Of a stretch of DNA of 64,000 bases, positions 45,695 to 56,900 are shown piece by piece. A program made the position numbers and the translations under genes. This DNA is from Glebionis coronaria (Eukaryota; Streptophyta; Magnoliopsida; Asterales; Asteraceae). Under the pieces are notes generated by a model. That model did not search any database and was not told where the DNA came from. It worked only from the letters and a program-made list of their open reading frames with translations. Within the stretch, counting starts at the first letter, position 1. Each line of letters opens with the position of its first letter. The stretch lies in the NCBI GenBank assembly GCA_025667525.1, contig CM046875.1:200918125-200982124 (forward strand). The letters run 5' to 3'.

Positions 45695-46575
45695 TGGCGC
45701 CGCTGCCGGTTCTTTTCGTGAAGATTAACGATTTCGAGTGAGACGATTGGATTTTGGGATCCGTTCATTTTGTGAACGTTATTTTTACGTATTATAAATC
45801 AAAAACATAAAAAAATCAAAAAGATAAAAATACAAAAAAATAAAAAAATCACAAAATCAATTTTTTTTCCTAAAGAATTGAACCAAAAAAATAAAAAATC
45901 CAAAAAGTAATCTTTTTCCTAAAAGATTACAACAAAAAAATATATATTATATCGATTTCATCGCTTTTTACGTAGATATAGTATTTTTCTTAAAAAAATC
46001 AAATAAATACAAAAATATTTTTGATATATTATTATATGTAAATAAGTATACGTATAAGAACAACCAATACACATATCTTTCATAAGTATTGCCGAGGCAA
46101 TACACCGTGTTGAGGGGCGTTCCGGTCCTTGACACGCGTATCGATCGAATTTAATTAAGCAAGAATAGATAAATACTTCCAATTGGCAATAATTCGAAGA
46201 ATACAAACTACAAAGTGAATAGATAGGCGACGTGCTATAAAATGCCGTCTAAGGGTTAATAGGTACTTAAGTGCTTCGCGCCACCTAACCCCCCGTTCAC
46301 TAGTGCGTATTTTGAGAAGGAAGGCTTTATTGGGGGTCTTGCACCCAAGTAGTAATTATATATATACTTTCTTGTGGATATTTCATATCGAACCTCGAAG
46401 AGGATAATCCTTTTCTCTTCAAAGTCGACCGAGGGCTACTCCCTCATTCCTCGTGTTTATTTACACGTGTACTCGCACACGTGTAAACATACCACCTTTG
46501 GTGTATTACTTCCTTCCCCGAGGAAGCTTTTAAACGTCATTTTACTTGTATATACATTCGGCCACCTTGTTACAC
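45695..46575 (+). other. Element 5 PBS and long structured leader
   Basis: The PBS (45695-45709) and next 80 nt match G1, including CGTTCA(TTTTG)TGAACG at 45762-45778. An A-rich stretch is followed by a block peculiar to this element (about 46060-46520) with perfect hairpins GTATTGC/GCAATAC (46086-46103) and TTTACACGTGT/ACACGTGTAAA (46460-46487). No convincing ORF. Confidence 0.8.
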
Positions 46576-48825
46576 ATGGATACTCGTTCCATGTTGGAGA
46601 TTTTGCAACAACGATCCGCCAACGCTAATTATCCGACTTGTTCGACTTGTGGAGGTCCACACGATACTTATTTATGTGATCAAAATAATAGTTATTATGG
46701 GGAGGGATATGCTTATAATGGAACCGAGAACCCTAATTTTCAACCTAACACTCAAATGGACTACACTTGTAATGACTATATGGGATATTCCGGTTTTTCA
46801 TCACAACCTCCACCATCATTTCATGATCAAACCTTTAATGTGCCATACCAAAACCAAGGATTTTCCAATTATGAAGGTTTTCAAAATAATGATACTTTTC
46901 AAGGCTATAATCAAGAAACCTTTCATAATCAAGGATTTTCAAATTATGAGGGTTTTCAAAATGAAGGAAATTTTCAAGGTTACAATCATGATAACTTTCA
47001 TAATCAAGACTCTTTTCAAACCTATAATCAACCTAATTATGGAAATTCACCTCCACCCTATTCTTCGACTTATTCATGTGAGTTTTGTGGAAAAGAACCC
47101 CATTATGGTTATGATTGTCGACCAAGGGATCCGCCTTCTTATGCTCTTAGTGATCTCTATGAGCTTTCTTTTATACTCGGGCAAAGTGGAAGAAAAAATA
47201 GATATATTTTGAAGGCTCTTAATCTTATGAGAGAAATGAGTATCGAGGAAATGAAAGAAGAAACTCGGTGGTTAAGGGAGGAAATTAAGTCTCTTGAGGA
47301 TGATGTAAGGAACACGCGGTTTAATAATAAGAGATTTGGTGATATGTATAGTGAATCGATGAACGATTCCTCTCGGTTCCTCAAGGAAAATTTAGATAAA
47401 TTCCTCTTTAAGATTGCTACAAAAGAGGAAGAAGAACGATATTTTGCTAATCGTGCTCGTTTGCTTAAACAATGCTTATATGACGATGATGACTATCCTT
47501 CGAGTTGTATGACACTTAATGATGACACACCTTCATCACCTTTACCTAACGTGGCACCCACCGACTCTTTAACCATGGGGGACGAGCCTCTTAGCACTAA
47601 TACAAACACCAATTTAGAAGAATTAACCGTTTCTAGTGTTGAGAACCTTATCCCAATCCAAAGAGAGTTTGAGGGTATTTCCATTGAACCATGTGATGAG
47701 CTTTGTATTGATACCTCTTCTCCTCATGATCACATTGAGATTTCATCACATGTTGACCTTCATGCTACTACTAGTGATTTTGGTGATTTTGATCTTGATG
47801 AATTGTTCAAAGAAAGGGATAATGAGATTGAGGAAGAGTTTATGCAAGATATAGAGGATGATGATTGTGATTCTAGTGAGGCATCTTATGATCTATCATC
47901 CGATGACTTTTCATGTCAAGATGACCTTCCTAATTTGGATGATGATGTTGATCATATAGAAGAAGTGGAAGATGTTCATATTCGAGAGGTTTTATCAAAC
48001 GTCTATAATCTTATCTCTTCGATTGAAGCTTTGAATGAAAACCATAATGATGAGTCCATAGAAGAAGAACTTTTCATTGATATTTCTTCACCGGTTTTTG
48101 AGGTTGCACCTATTGATTTTTATGATGATATAATCCCTTTGAGTGATTCTCTCAATACACCTTCTTTTGAGCCTTCTATTCCCACCCTCCCACCCTTGAA
48201 GTTGGTTATTGATGAAGATCCTATACTCTTAGAGATTGATCCTTTTTCACCTATGGCACCTTTAGAACCCAAAACCTTTGATATGGATTCTCATATGGAT
48301 ATTGATGACACCATAGAGGCTTATATTGCTAATATTGATATTGAGGCTGATGATAGTGATTCTAATTGGGAAGAGGAGATTCGTTTTAGTGAGAACTTGC
48401 TTTTTGGGAACATAGAGATTACACCTCATTCACAAGACACTATTCATCTTGATCCTCCTTTCACTATGCCTTCTATGGAAGCTTATCCACCTTTTGATGA
48501 TGATGATGAGCCCAATATGGACATAATAGTTATGAATGTTTTGATACCTACACCTTCATATTCTCATGATGCTTTGATCACTAAGGGGGAATCTTATATG
48601 GTTGATATGAGCTCATCTTCTTATTTTCCCATGAAGGGAAAGGTTTTTGATCCTGGGATACGTATGTTTTGGAAAAATTGGTTTTCATCTACTCCACTTA
48701 AGAATGTGATTTCTATTGATATGGGCTTCTTGTATGAGCTTACTTTGGTGATGCTACCTACTTTGGAGTTGTTCACTTGTCGAGATGGAAACTTTGTATT
48801 TGATCCTGGGGTTCTTCCTATTTGA
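46576..48825 (+). CDS. Chimeric Gag-like protein of element 5 (749 aa, intact)
   Basis: I start at ATG 46576 (MDTRSMLEIL); an upstream in-frame ATG at 46546 would add ten residues. Residues 22-34 form a knuckle CSTCGGPHDTYLC. Residues 85-160 are Tyr/Asn/Gln/Gly-rich with two to three copies of an NQGFSNYEGFQN...FQGYN unit. Residues 168-181 form a second knuckle, CEFCGKEPHYGYDC. A charged helical segment, probably a coiled coil, covers about 205-290. A strongly acidic low-complexity region follows to about 690. One piece (DSDSNWEEEIRFSENLL) matches G1's protease-RT linker. There is no capsid domain and no enzyme domain. No stop or frameshift interrupts it, as expected for a recent insertion. 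Likely an RNA-binding accessory derived from Gag-Pol edges; actual function unknown. Confidence 0.8.
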   Translation: MDTRSMLEILQQRSANANYPTCSTCGGPHDTYLCDQNNSYYGEGYAYNGTENPNFQPNTQMDYTCNDYMGYSGFSSQPPPSFHDQTFNVPYQNQGFSNYEGFQNNDTFQGYNQETFHNQGFSNYEGFQNEGNFQGYNHDNFHNQDSFQTYNQPNYGNSPPPYSSTYSCEFCGKEPHYGYDCRPRDPPSYALSDLYELSFILGQSGRKNRYILKALNLMREMSIEEMKEETRWLREEIKSLEDDVRNTRFNNKRFGDMYSESMNDSSRFLKENLDKFLFKIATKEEEERYFANRARLLKQCLYDDDDYPSSCMTLNDDTPSSPLPNVAPTDSLTMGDEPLSTNTNTNLEELTVSSVENLIPIQREFEGISIEPCDELCIDTSSPHDHIEISSHVDLHATTSDFGDFDLDELFKERDNEIEEEFMQDIEDDDCDSSEASYDLSSDDFSCQDDLPNLDDDVDHIEEVEDVHIREVLSNVYNLISSIEALNENHNDESIEEELFIDISSPVFEVAPIDFYDDIIPLSDSLNTPSFEPSIPTLPPLKLVIDEDPILLEIDPFSPMAPLEPKTFDMDSHMDIDDTIEAYIANIDIEADDSDSNWEEEIRFSENLLFGNIEITPHSQDTIHLDPPFTMPSMEAYPPFDDDDEPNMDIIVMNVLIPTPSYSHDALITKGESYMVDMSSSSYFPMKGKVFDPGIRMFWKNWFSSTPLKNVISIDMGFLYELTLVMLPTLELFTCRDGNFVFDPGVLPI

Positions 48826-48976
48826 GAGATTTCGTATGTTGGACAAACTTGAGACACGTTGGACCGTTCCATTTATCGAGGCGGATATTGTAAATCTTAT
48901 AGTAAATGGCAACGTGCTAAGTTTGAGTGTATCATGTGAGACGTGCTTCAAAGTGGATATTCTTTATTCTCCATGA
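48826..48976 (+). pseudogene. Vestige of a gypsy integrase C-terminus
   Basis: In a different frame from the main ORF, DKLETRWTVPFIEADI (about 48842) resembles G1's GKLKSRWSGPFTVAKV near its pol end, and like it is followed by the 3' non-coding region. The match is short, so the assignment is tentative. Confidence 0.5.
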
Positions 48977-50996
48977 TGGTTTCCCCAAGGACAACTTAAT
49001 TCGGGGCCGAGTCGAGCTAGCGACTTAGGGTTAAAAAAACTCAAGCAATGAATAACTAGATTAGAAAACGTAGAGTAGATTTTCAATAGGTTAGGTTTAA
49101 TTAAAAGGATGTTATAGTAGAGTTGAAGTGGAGGGGTGCCTTTCTTCGTTGTTTTGGTGTTTGTTTCTAGGGTTGCTCTCTCACATTTCATGCTTGGAGC
49201 TTATGGAGGAGGCCCGTGTATCTGGTTCACTTCGATTAGTTTTTGCTATTGTGATATTAAACACTTGTGCTTAAAATGAATACCCTTTAGTTGTCTCTTC
49301 CTTAACTTGAGTTAAGCAAAGTAATCAATGTCATAAGTGTAGGGGAGTTTACTCCAATACTCTTAAACATTGAGGACAATGTTTATCTTAAGTGTAGGGG
49401 AGACTTCTATCGAAGTGACCTTACCTAGACCATTGCCTTAACTTCATGATAATTGGGAAAATTATTTTTCAAACATTTTTCAAATTTTTGATCTACTTTG
49501 GCCAACAAAAATATTCATTCATAATTTTTGCATCAATCATTTTTCATTTGCATAACACATTTGCATTGTATATATCTTTTCTTTTATTTTTCATCAAACA
49601 TATATAAAGAAAAAAAAATATAATAAAACATGGTTTTAACAAATTTAGACTTCTTTGACATATTAGGCCCGCCATGGATATTTTGACTCAACTCGAGTTT
49701 GCTTATTTTAGCACTCTCTAGCTAGTATCCTTAACCATGTAGTCCTTCATTGGTCTATTAGGCTAAGCATCCACCAATTTCATTCTTTGAAATTTTAAAT
49801 TTGTGGAGAATGGGAAATGATAGAGTTGAAGCAAGTGTAAAAGGGCTAGATAGACTTCATGGCAATTACTTGTGGCTAAACCCTTCTCTTCTTTATCTCT
49901 ACTTTCTTCGCATGTATATAATTGTTAATAAATAATCAAGTACGGTTTTAATTGGTTTGTAATCTCTTATGCATTTTTGGCTAATCATTTATGGTTGATA
50001 TGAGTACGTCTTAAGATTCTAAGTTAGCACATTTTATGTGTACTAGACTTATGTCATGCTCCATATTTAGCGGGTGTTTTTCCTTTTCTTCTTTTCAAAT
50101 TTCTTTGTGAGGAATAAAGAAAAATAAGAGCGGCTTATGAAAAAAAATGAGTGGCTAGAAAAAAAAAGAAAAAGAAAAGAAAAAAAAAATAATGCAAGAC
50201 TCCCAAGAGGGGCAGTGTGGTGTTAATTATAGTGACTATTGAGTTCCAATATTACCTTGACGGGTTGCGGGGATTCAATAGATTGCTCCAATCCAATATT
50301 ACCTTGACGGGTTGCGGGGTTGAAGATCCAAAATCTCAAAAAGATGCGGATGTAAATTATTGCGTGAGTTTTATTTTTCTTTTCTTAGCGAGTGTGTAGT
50401 TACTTATGAAAGCATGACATGAGGATTTTACACATAAGGCGAATGACTTATTACTCTTAATACGGACTTATATTAATTGTGAGCGGTTTTTCAAGTAATG
50501 GATGAGAAGATTATTTAGGATTAAAACCGTGCTTCCTTATTTTTGGATTTTACATTTCTTATACTTCACGCTTGAATAAATGACAAATTTTCCCAAAAGC
50601 AATTTGCTCAAATAATAACCGGTTCCACATTTAATTGTCATGAATAAGTTGATGCACTTTTTACTTGTGAATGCAATGATCCCATTTTTAAGCTTGGTAT
50701 GGGGAAAGTGAAACTTGAGGGTGATAAATGTCGATGGTACCAAAGCCCTAATCAAAGTCATTGAATTCTTTATGAGTTATTTCCATCAAAACCATTTATG
50801 AAAAATCAAAAATATAAAAATAGAATTGTTTTCTTTGCATTGCATTGTAAATATTCAAAATCATTCATAATGTAGTAGAGTTTAGTTTATTAAATCATAA
50901 AATGGCCAAGGTTGGTTAATTATGAGAAAAGTGTAACTTGGTGCTTTAAAATGCTGCATTGCATGAGGACATGACAATGGTCAAGTGGAGGGGAGT
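48977..50996 (+). other. 3' non-coding region of element 5
   Basis: Blocks shared with G1: the AAACATTG(AGGA)CAATGTTT hairpin (49365-49384), GGCTAAGCATCCAC (49762), AAGCTTGGTATGGGGAA (50690) and GCATTGCATGAGG...CAATGGTCAAGTG just before the LTR. A short duplicated phrase TTACCTTGACGGGTTGCGGGG occurs near 50252 and 50300. The purine tract AAGTGGAGGGGAGT ends at 50996. No coding region. Confidence 0.85.
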
Positions 50997-53671
50997 TGAT
51001 AAGTGTGAAAACACTCATCAATAATGATCCAAATACCACTAAAAACACAGCCAAATACATAATATTTAACTGTTAATTATCAGAATTACGTGTGTATTTT
51101 GTGTTTGTGTATTTTCAGGTAATATAGGTACATTTGAGACAAACACGAGTTTTCAAGGACTTATTTGATCAAAAGACGAAGAAAAAGACGAAAGATGCTT
51201 CCAAGGACCTTATTTGCCAAATTTCCAAAGATCAAGGGCTTAAAGTGCAATTTCTACAATTCAAAGGATGAAAAGGAATTACTTAAAAAGGTTTCTATAC
51301 ACATTTGAGAGAAGTGAAAAGATGAGGGGCCAAATGGCAAAATAAAAGGAAAAGTTTATTAACTTTATACTTGGTCTGTTTGACCAAACCAGTCAAAACA
51401 CACAAACCCAGACGCGCATCTTCTTCAACCTTCAAGAGAGAGAGACGGTTTGTTCATCTTTATCTCCAAACCTGCAAACTCAAATAACAAACAATCCACG
51501 AAGAATCACGCAAAGATTACAACTAGAAAAAGACTCCTCTTGTTCTCCTCTACAAGACAGTATCAATGAATTAGATCAAGACGCGAAGATAAAGAAACCC
51601 CCAATTTTGGATTGAAGATGAAGAACGAGTTATTCTCGTATTTTCCACGTGTCCACTTCTCATTGGCGAGAACACGTCATAACACCCTCTCTCGACGCCT
51701 ATAAAAGGAGATGAAGACCTCATTTGCAACCGGCTAGCATAGGAGTAGATTAACACACAGTAGGTTAGAATCTAGATAGGAGTAGAATAGTAAGCTTTCA
51801 ATTCACAGTTAGGAAGTTTGTTTAGAAGTCGGTTAGGATTTGTTAATCAGTTGTAACCGAATTTGATTTCTGCCATTAATGAATAACTAAGCTTTTCTCT
51901 TCTATCTTTGTTTCTTGTTTCTGTTATACCATTACTTTACCACTTTTTCAATGATGAATTTGATATGTTTGGTAGTAAAGATTTCAGTTACATTGTTTAA
52001 CTAACTCGTTCGTTGATGAGTTTCTGTTACCTCTTTAATCAATTGAGTATAGTGTTACGAGCTTTTTTAATCTCTCAATTGATTAAGCATTTTCTTAGTC
52101 AACAGCTGATAAGCTCACACAGAGCTCTTTAATTGCTTTTAGTTTAAATTCTCTTTTGATCATATTCCATTAATAAGCAGTAGATCATTTAGAATTTAGT
52201 TTGAGATTTCATTCAGATTTAGTTAGTGATCAGCAATAGCATTAGTAGCTCACAAAGTATAAGAGGGATTTTGTTTCAGTTTGTTGTTGGCTTTTGCAAT
52301 TATTCTGTTTTGCAGGTTTTTGTTTATGCAGGATCACAAGTTTCTCTTTGTTCGATAAGTAGTTCGAGTTCAGCAGTAGTTCCCTGGATAAGTGTGTAGA
52401 TCAGAAGAGTGCGAGTGTGTTTGGTCTTAAGCGAGCTCAGCACTCCGCTTCGCCCACAACGGACTAGGCCTAGATGAAAATGGTTAAGCGCAAATTTAGA
52501 TTCCTGTCCTTTTCTAGTATAATATGCAGTAGCTTAATCATTTTTGTTATAGTTGTAGTGTAGAGATTAGCTTCTGCTAGTTTGTTTTGAACCTGATTTA
52601 TGATTTCATTCGGCATTTACCATCTCTATATGCTTGCATAATCTGTATAAACTGATGTTTGGGAGTAGATAGTTTGAGTAGCTTGTGAATCAAATGTTCG
52701 CTTATAGGCAGTTTTAGTTCGTATTATAGATATTATAAGTTCACTTGCCTAGTCCAGTTTCGTTACTATGGGTAGTTATTCGAAAGTTTATTAGTCTGTA
52801 TGAATCATTTGAATAAGTTTGGTTTCAAATTGATGATAACTCACACCTTGATGATCTGTTAAAATGAAGTGATTTGGAAAGTTAAATATGTTGTCTATTA
52901 GGTAAAGTTGAGGTGCAATTCTGTTCCAAATCCATTAGGTTTCTAGCTCATTAAATAAACATTTTAGGCAAATGAATAGAATTAGATAGAATGGCAGCAA
53001 GGATCGTTTCAAGTTTCTGTTTTCATTCATGATTTTTACAAGTTTAGTCAATAAACAAATTTAGTCCTTCCAAGTGATATCACTCATATCACCCATGGTC
53101 CATTCGTTTAGTTAGATTTAACCTTTAACACCTTTCTGTTAGATTTTGGTTACGAACTTAGTCCTTTTTTATATTTGTAAAACCTTTCAATAGGCTCCCG
53201 TCAATCCTTTTTAGAAAGTCTTTTTATAAATTGATTTTGTTGGGCCAACAGCTTATTGTTGGGTTTATTATTCTGAATTTGGGCTATTATGTCTTAGTTA
53301 ATAATAGTTTTTGGATCTAATTCATTCTTTAATTTTTAGTTGTAAAAATTGAATTTTACTTTTATAACAAAAGAAAAAAGATTTAGATTTGTATTGTGTA
53401 ATTTGTATTTTGCATTTTACATTTATAGAATATATTGTATTTTGTTTTTATTTACAATTTGTGCATTTAATTGTGGTAAGTGTAATGTGTTTTTAGATAG
53501 TACGTATACGTAGTATTTTAGCTATTTTTACTTTTTATTACTTGCTTTGTGCCAATTAGACATAGAATTCCAAACAAGTTTTTACAACCAAGAACAATTC
53601 AGTCTAACTAGAAAACGTTATATCAATTCGAATCGAGCTGAGAAGACAACTACACTAAAAACGAAATATTA
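50997..53671 (+). repeat. 3' LTR of element 5
   Basis: 2675 bp, collinear with 43018-45692 at a constant offset of 7979 with no indel seen. TATA box at 51700. Followed by GTCTA. Confidence 0.96.
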
Positions 53672-53676
53672 GTCTA

Positions 53677-53933
53677 CTCCCACTGTAGTGCCCGCGAATA
53701 ATCCAAAACCTAATAAAGTTGGAACAGTAAAACCTGTTAGTGCTAAAACTCACATTAGAAAACACAGGAAATCTTAGGGTCTCATAAATGCTAGCAATTC
53801 TGATAATCTTATATCTCTATCTGCTAACACTCCAGAACCAATAGTTTCCAATGCATTGTCTACTGTTGTTATTGAAAACACGTGGTCCAAATTGTTCTCT
53901 GGTATTTGGACTCTGGTTGCTCCAAGCATATGA
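53677..53933 (+). pseudogene. Family A copy 2 gag, last part
   Basis: Resumes after element 5. The last stretch in the gag frame reads NTWSKLFSGIWTL and stops at TGA 53931-53933, overlapping the protease signature in the other frame exactly as in copy 1 (TGA 1334-1332). Confidence 0.75.
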
Positions 53934-56900
53934 CCGGAGATCGCTCTCAGCAGAAATTTCGTCAGCAAGTTTCTTGGTACGGTTCGATTTGGAAACGATC
54001 ATATTGCAAAGATAATGGATTATGGTGAATATAATATTGGGAATGTTATAATTTCAAGAGTGTATTATGTGGAAGGTCTCGGTCACAACTTATTTTCTGT
54101 GGGACAATTTTGTGATGCAAACCTAGAAGTTGCTTTTCGAGAGAATACCTGCTTCATTCGTAATTTTGAAGGGATTGATTTATTGAAAGGTACTCGATGG
54201 AATAATTTGTATACTTTGTCTCTACAAGACATGATGGTCGCTTCTCCCGTATGTCTTCTCTCCAAAGCATCAAAGACTAAGTCATGGTTATGGCATCGAC
54301 GGTTATCTCATCTTAACTTTGACGCTATTAATCGTTTGGCGAAAAACGAACTTGTTCGTGGTCTTCCTAAACTCTCATTTCACAAGGATCATTTGTGTTC
54401 CGCGTGTACAATGGGGAAAAGCACTAAGAAGTCATACAAACCCAAGACTGAAGAAACCAACCAAGAGAAACTTTATCTGTTGCATATGGATCTTTGTGGA
54501 CCAATGCGTGTTGAAAGTCTTGGTGGTAAAAAGTACATCCTCGTCATTGTCGATGATCACTCTCGGTTTACATGGGTGAAATTTCTTACAACAAAAAATG
54601 AGGCACCTAAATTCATCATCGGATTTCTCAAGATGATTCAAGTGCGTCTCAACACTACTGTCCAAAGCATTCATACAGATAATGGAACCGAATTTGTGAA
54701 TCAAATCTTGCGTGATTATTATGAAGAAGTTGGCATATATCATGAAACATCCGTTGCACGCACTCCACAACAAAACGGTGTCGTTGAAAGGCGAAATCGC
54801 ACACTTATGGAAGTTGCTCGAACGATGTTAATTTACGCAAAGGCTCCATTGTTTTTATGGGTAGAATCAGTATCTACAATAGTGTACACCCAAAACCGGT
54901 CACTAATTCGTAAACGCCATGGTAAAACACCTTATGAGCTTCTCCATGGAAAAGTACCAGATTTATCATATCTTCATGTATTTGGTTCTCTTTGCTATCC
55001 AAATAATGATGGTGACAATTTGGGAAAACTTCAACCAAAGGCTGATATTGGTGTTTTCATTGGTTACGCCTCCGCAAAGAAGGCATAACAAATCTACAAC
55101 CATAAATATCTCAAGATCCTAGAAACTATGAATGTTGATTTTGATGAGCTGGCAGCAATGGCTTCTGAGCAAAGCAGCCCTGAACCCGCACTTCATGAAA
55201 TGGGACCCAGTAACATTATTTCTGGTCTTGTCCCAAACAAACCCACCTCATCATCATTTATACCACCCACTAGGAATGAATGGGATACGTTGTTTCAACC
55301 GTTCTTTGATGAATTCTTTACTCCTCCAAGTATTGTTGCTCCAGAACCTGAGGTAATAACTCCAGCAACCGAAGCACTATTAGATACACCTACACCTACA
55401 ATTGGTCAAGATATACCATCAACGAGTAATTCTCAACCAACACCCGAAGCAACTACCCATGTCATGCCTATTGATGATGAAGAGGATGATGATGATCACG
55501 ATTTGGAATTCGCTCAAATGCGTGAACTTCCATTCTTTGGTGTACCAATTCCTGTTCATAATCAAGCCGGGTCGTCCACCTCAGAGTAAGCTCCTACCAC
55601 GGTTTACTCTAATTCACGGATTCGTGAACATGACAGCAAGTGGACAAAGGATCGTCCTATAGATTCTATTATTGGTGACCCTAAACGTCTAGTATCCACA
55701 CGAAGTCAGTTACAATCAAATGCAATGTTTCTTCATTTTGATGCTTTTCTCACTGAAGTTGAACCTAAGACATGGCAAGAAGCTTTTACTCAATCCTGCT
55801 GGATAGAAGCTATGCAAGAAGAACTTAATGAATTTATACGTCTTGCAGTATGGGAACTTGTTCCATGCCCGGATCAAGTGCAGTTACTCACTTTGAAATG
55901 GGTTTAAAAGGTGAAACTCGATGAGTTAGGTAGAATATTGAAGAACAAAGCTCGACTAGTAGCTCATGGATACAAGCAATTATTGGGCATCGACTTTATG
56001 GAATCCTTTGCACCTGTTGCCCGTTTGGAAGCTATTAGACTATTCCTCGCTTATGTAGTCCATATGAATATGATCGTCTATCAGATGGATGTGAAGACGG
56101 CATTTCTTAATGGTGAAATCAAGGAAGAGGTCTATGTTCAACAACCGGATGGTTTTGTGAAACCTAATTATCATAATCATGTGTACAAGCTTAAGAAGGC
56201 TCTCTATGGGTTGAAGCAAGCTCCACGCGCATGGTATGATCTATTGTCACAATTTCTCATTACGCAAGGCTTCGCTAAAGGCAAGGTGGATCCCACATTG
56301 TTCATTAAGAAACGAGGTAAAGATATGATTATGGTACAAATATATGTTGATCATATTATATTTGCAGCCTCGACCCAAACCTTATCCGACGAATTTGGGA
56401 AACTCATGTCTTCCAAGTTTAAGATGTCAATGATGGGCAAGGTATCATTCTTCTTAGGGCTTCAAATATCTCAGAGTCCTAGAGGCATCTTTATCAATCA
56501 ATCCAAGTATGCCCTTGAATCGCTAAAGAAGTATAAGATGGAATCTTGCGACCCCGTGGATACTCCAATGGTGGAACGAACTAAGCTTGATGCAGATCCA
56601 CATGGAGTTTCCATTGATTCGACACTGTATCATGGAATGATCGGTACTCTTCTGTACATCACAGCTAGTCGACCTGATCTTTAGTTTGCTATATGCATGT
56701 GTGCTCTGTATCAAACTAGGCCTATTGAGTTACACTTAGCTACTGTTAAACGAATCTTTCGATATCTTAAAGGAACCATTAATCGGTGACTTTGGTATTC
56801 GAAGGACTGTTCGATTGCACTAATGGCATATGCAGATGCGGATCACGCGGGTTGTCAAGATACAAGGCGTAGCACGAGTGGAACTTTGCAACTACTAGGA

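Larger units (their letters stand above)
43018..53671 (+). mobile_element. Non-autonomous Ty3/gypsy element 5, young, single ORF
   Basis: Two LTRs of exactly 2675 bp with about 12 differences seen by eye (about 0.45%). Target duplication GTCTA at 43013-43017 and 53672-53676. PBS TGGCGCCGCTGCCGG (45695). It has one long intact ORF, a vestige of an integrase C-terminus, and a 2 kb 3' region homologous in blocks to G1. Protease, RT, RNase H and most of integrase are absent. The LTR body is unlike G1's, but its first and last bases and the leader match. Confidence 0.95.

Noticed and set aside
46374..46628. 84-codon frame in the element 5 leader
   Set aside because: Overlaps the main ORF start in another frame and covers palindromic leader sequence; no supporting homology.
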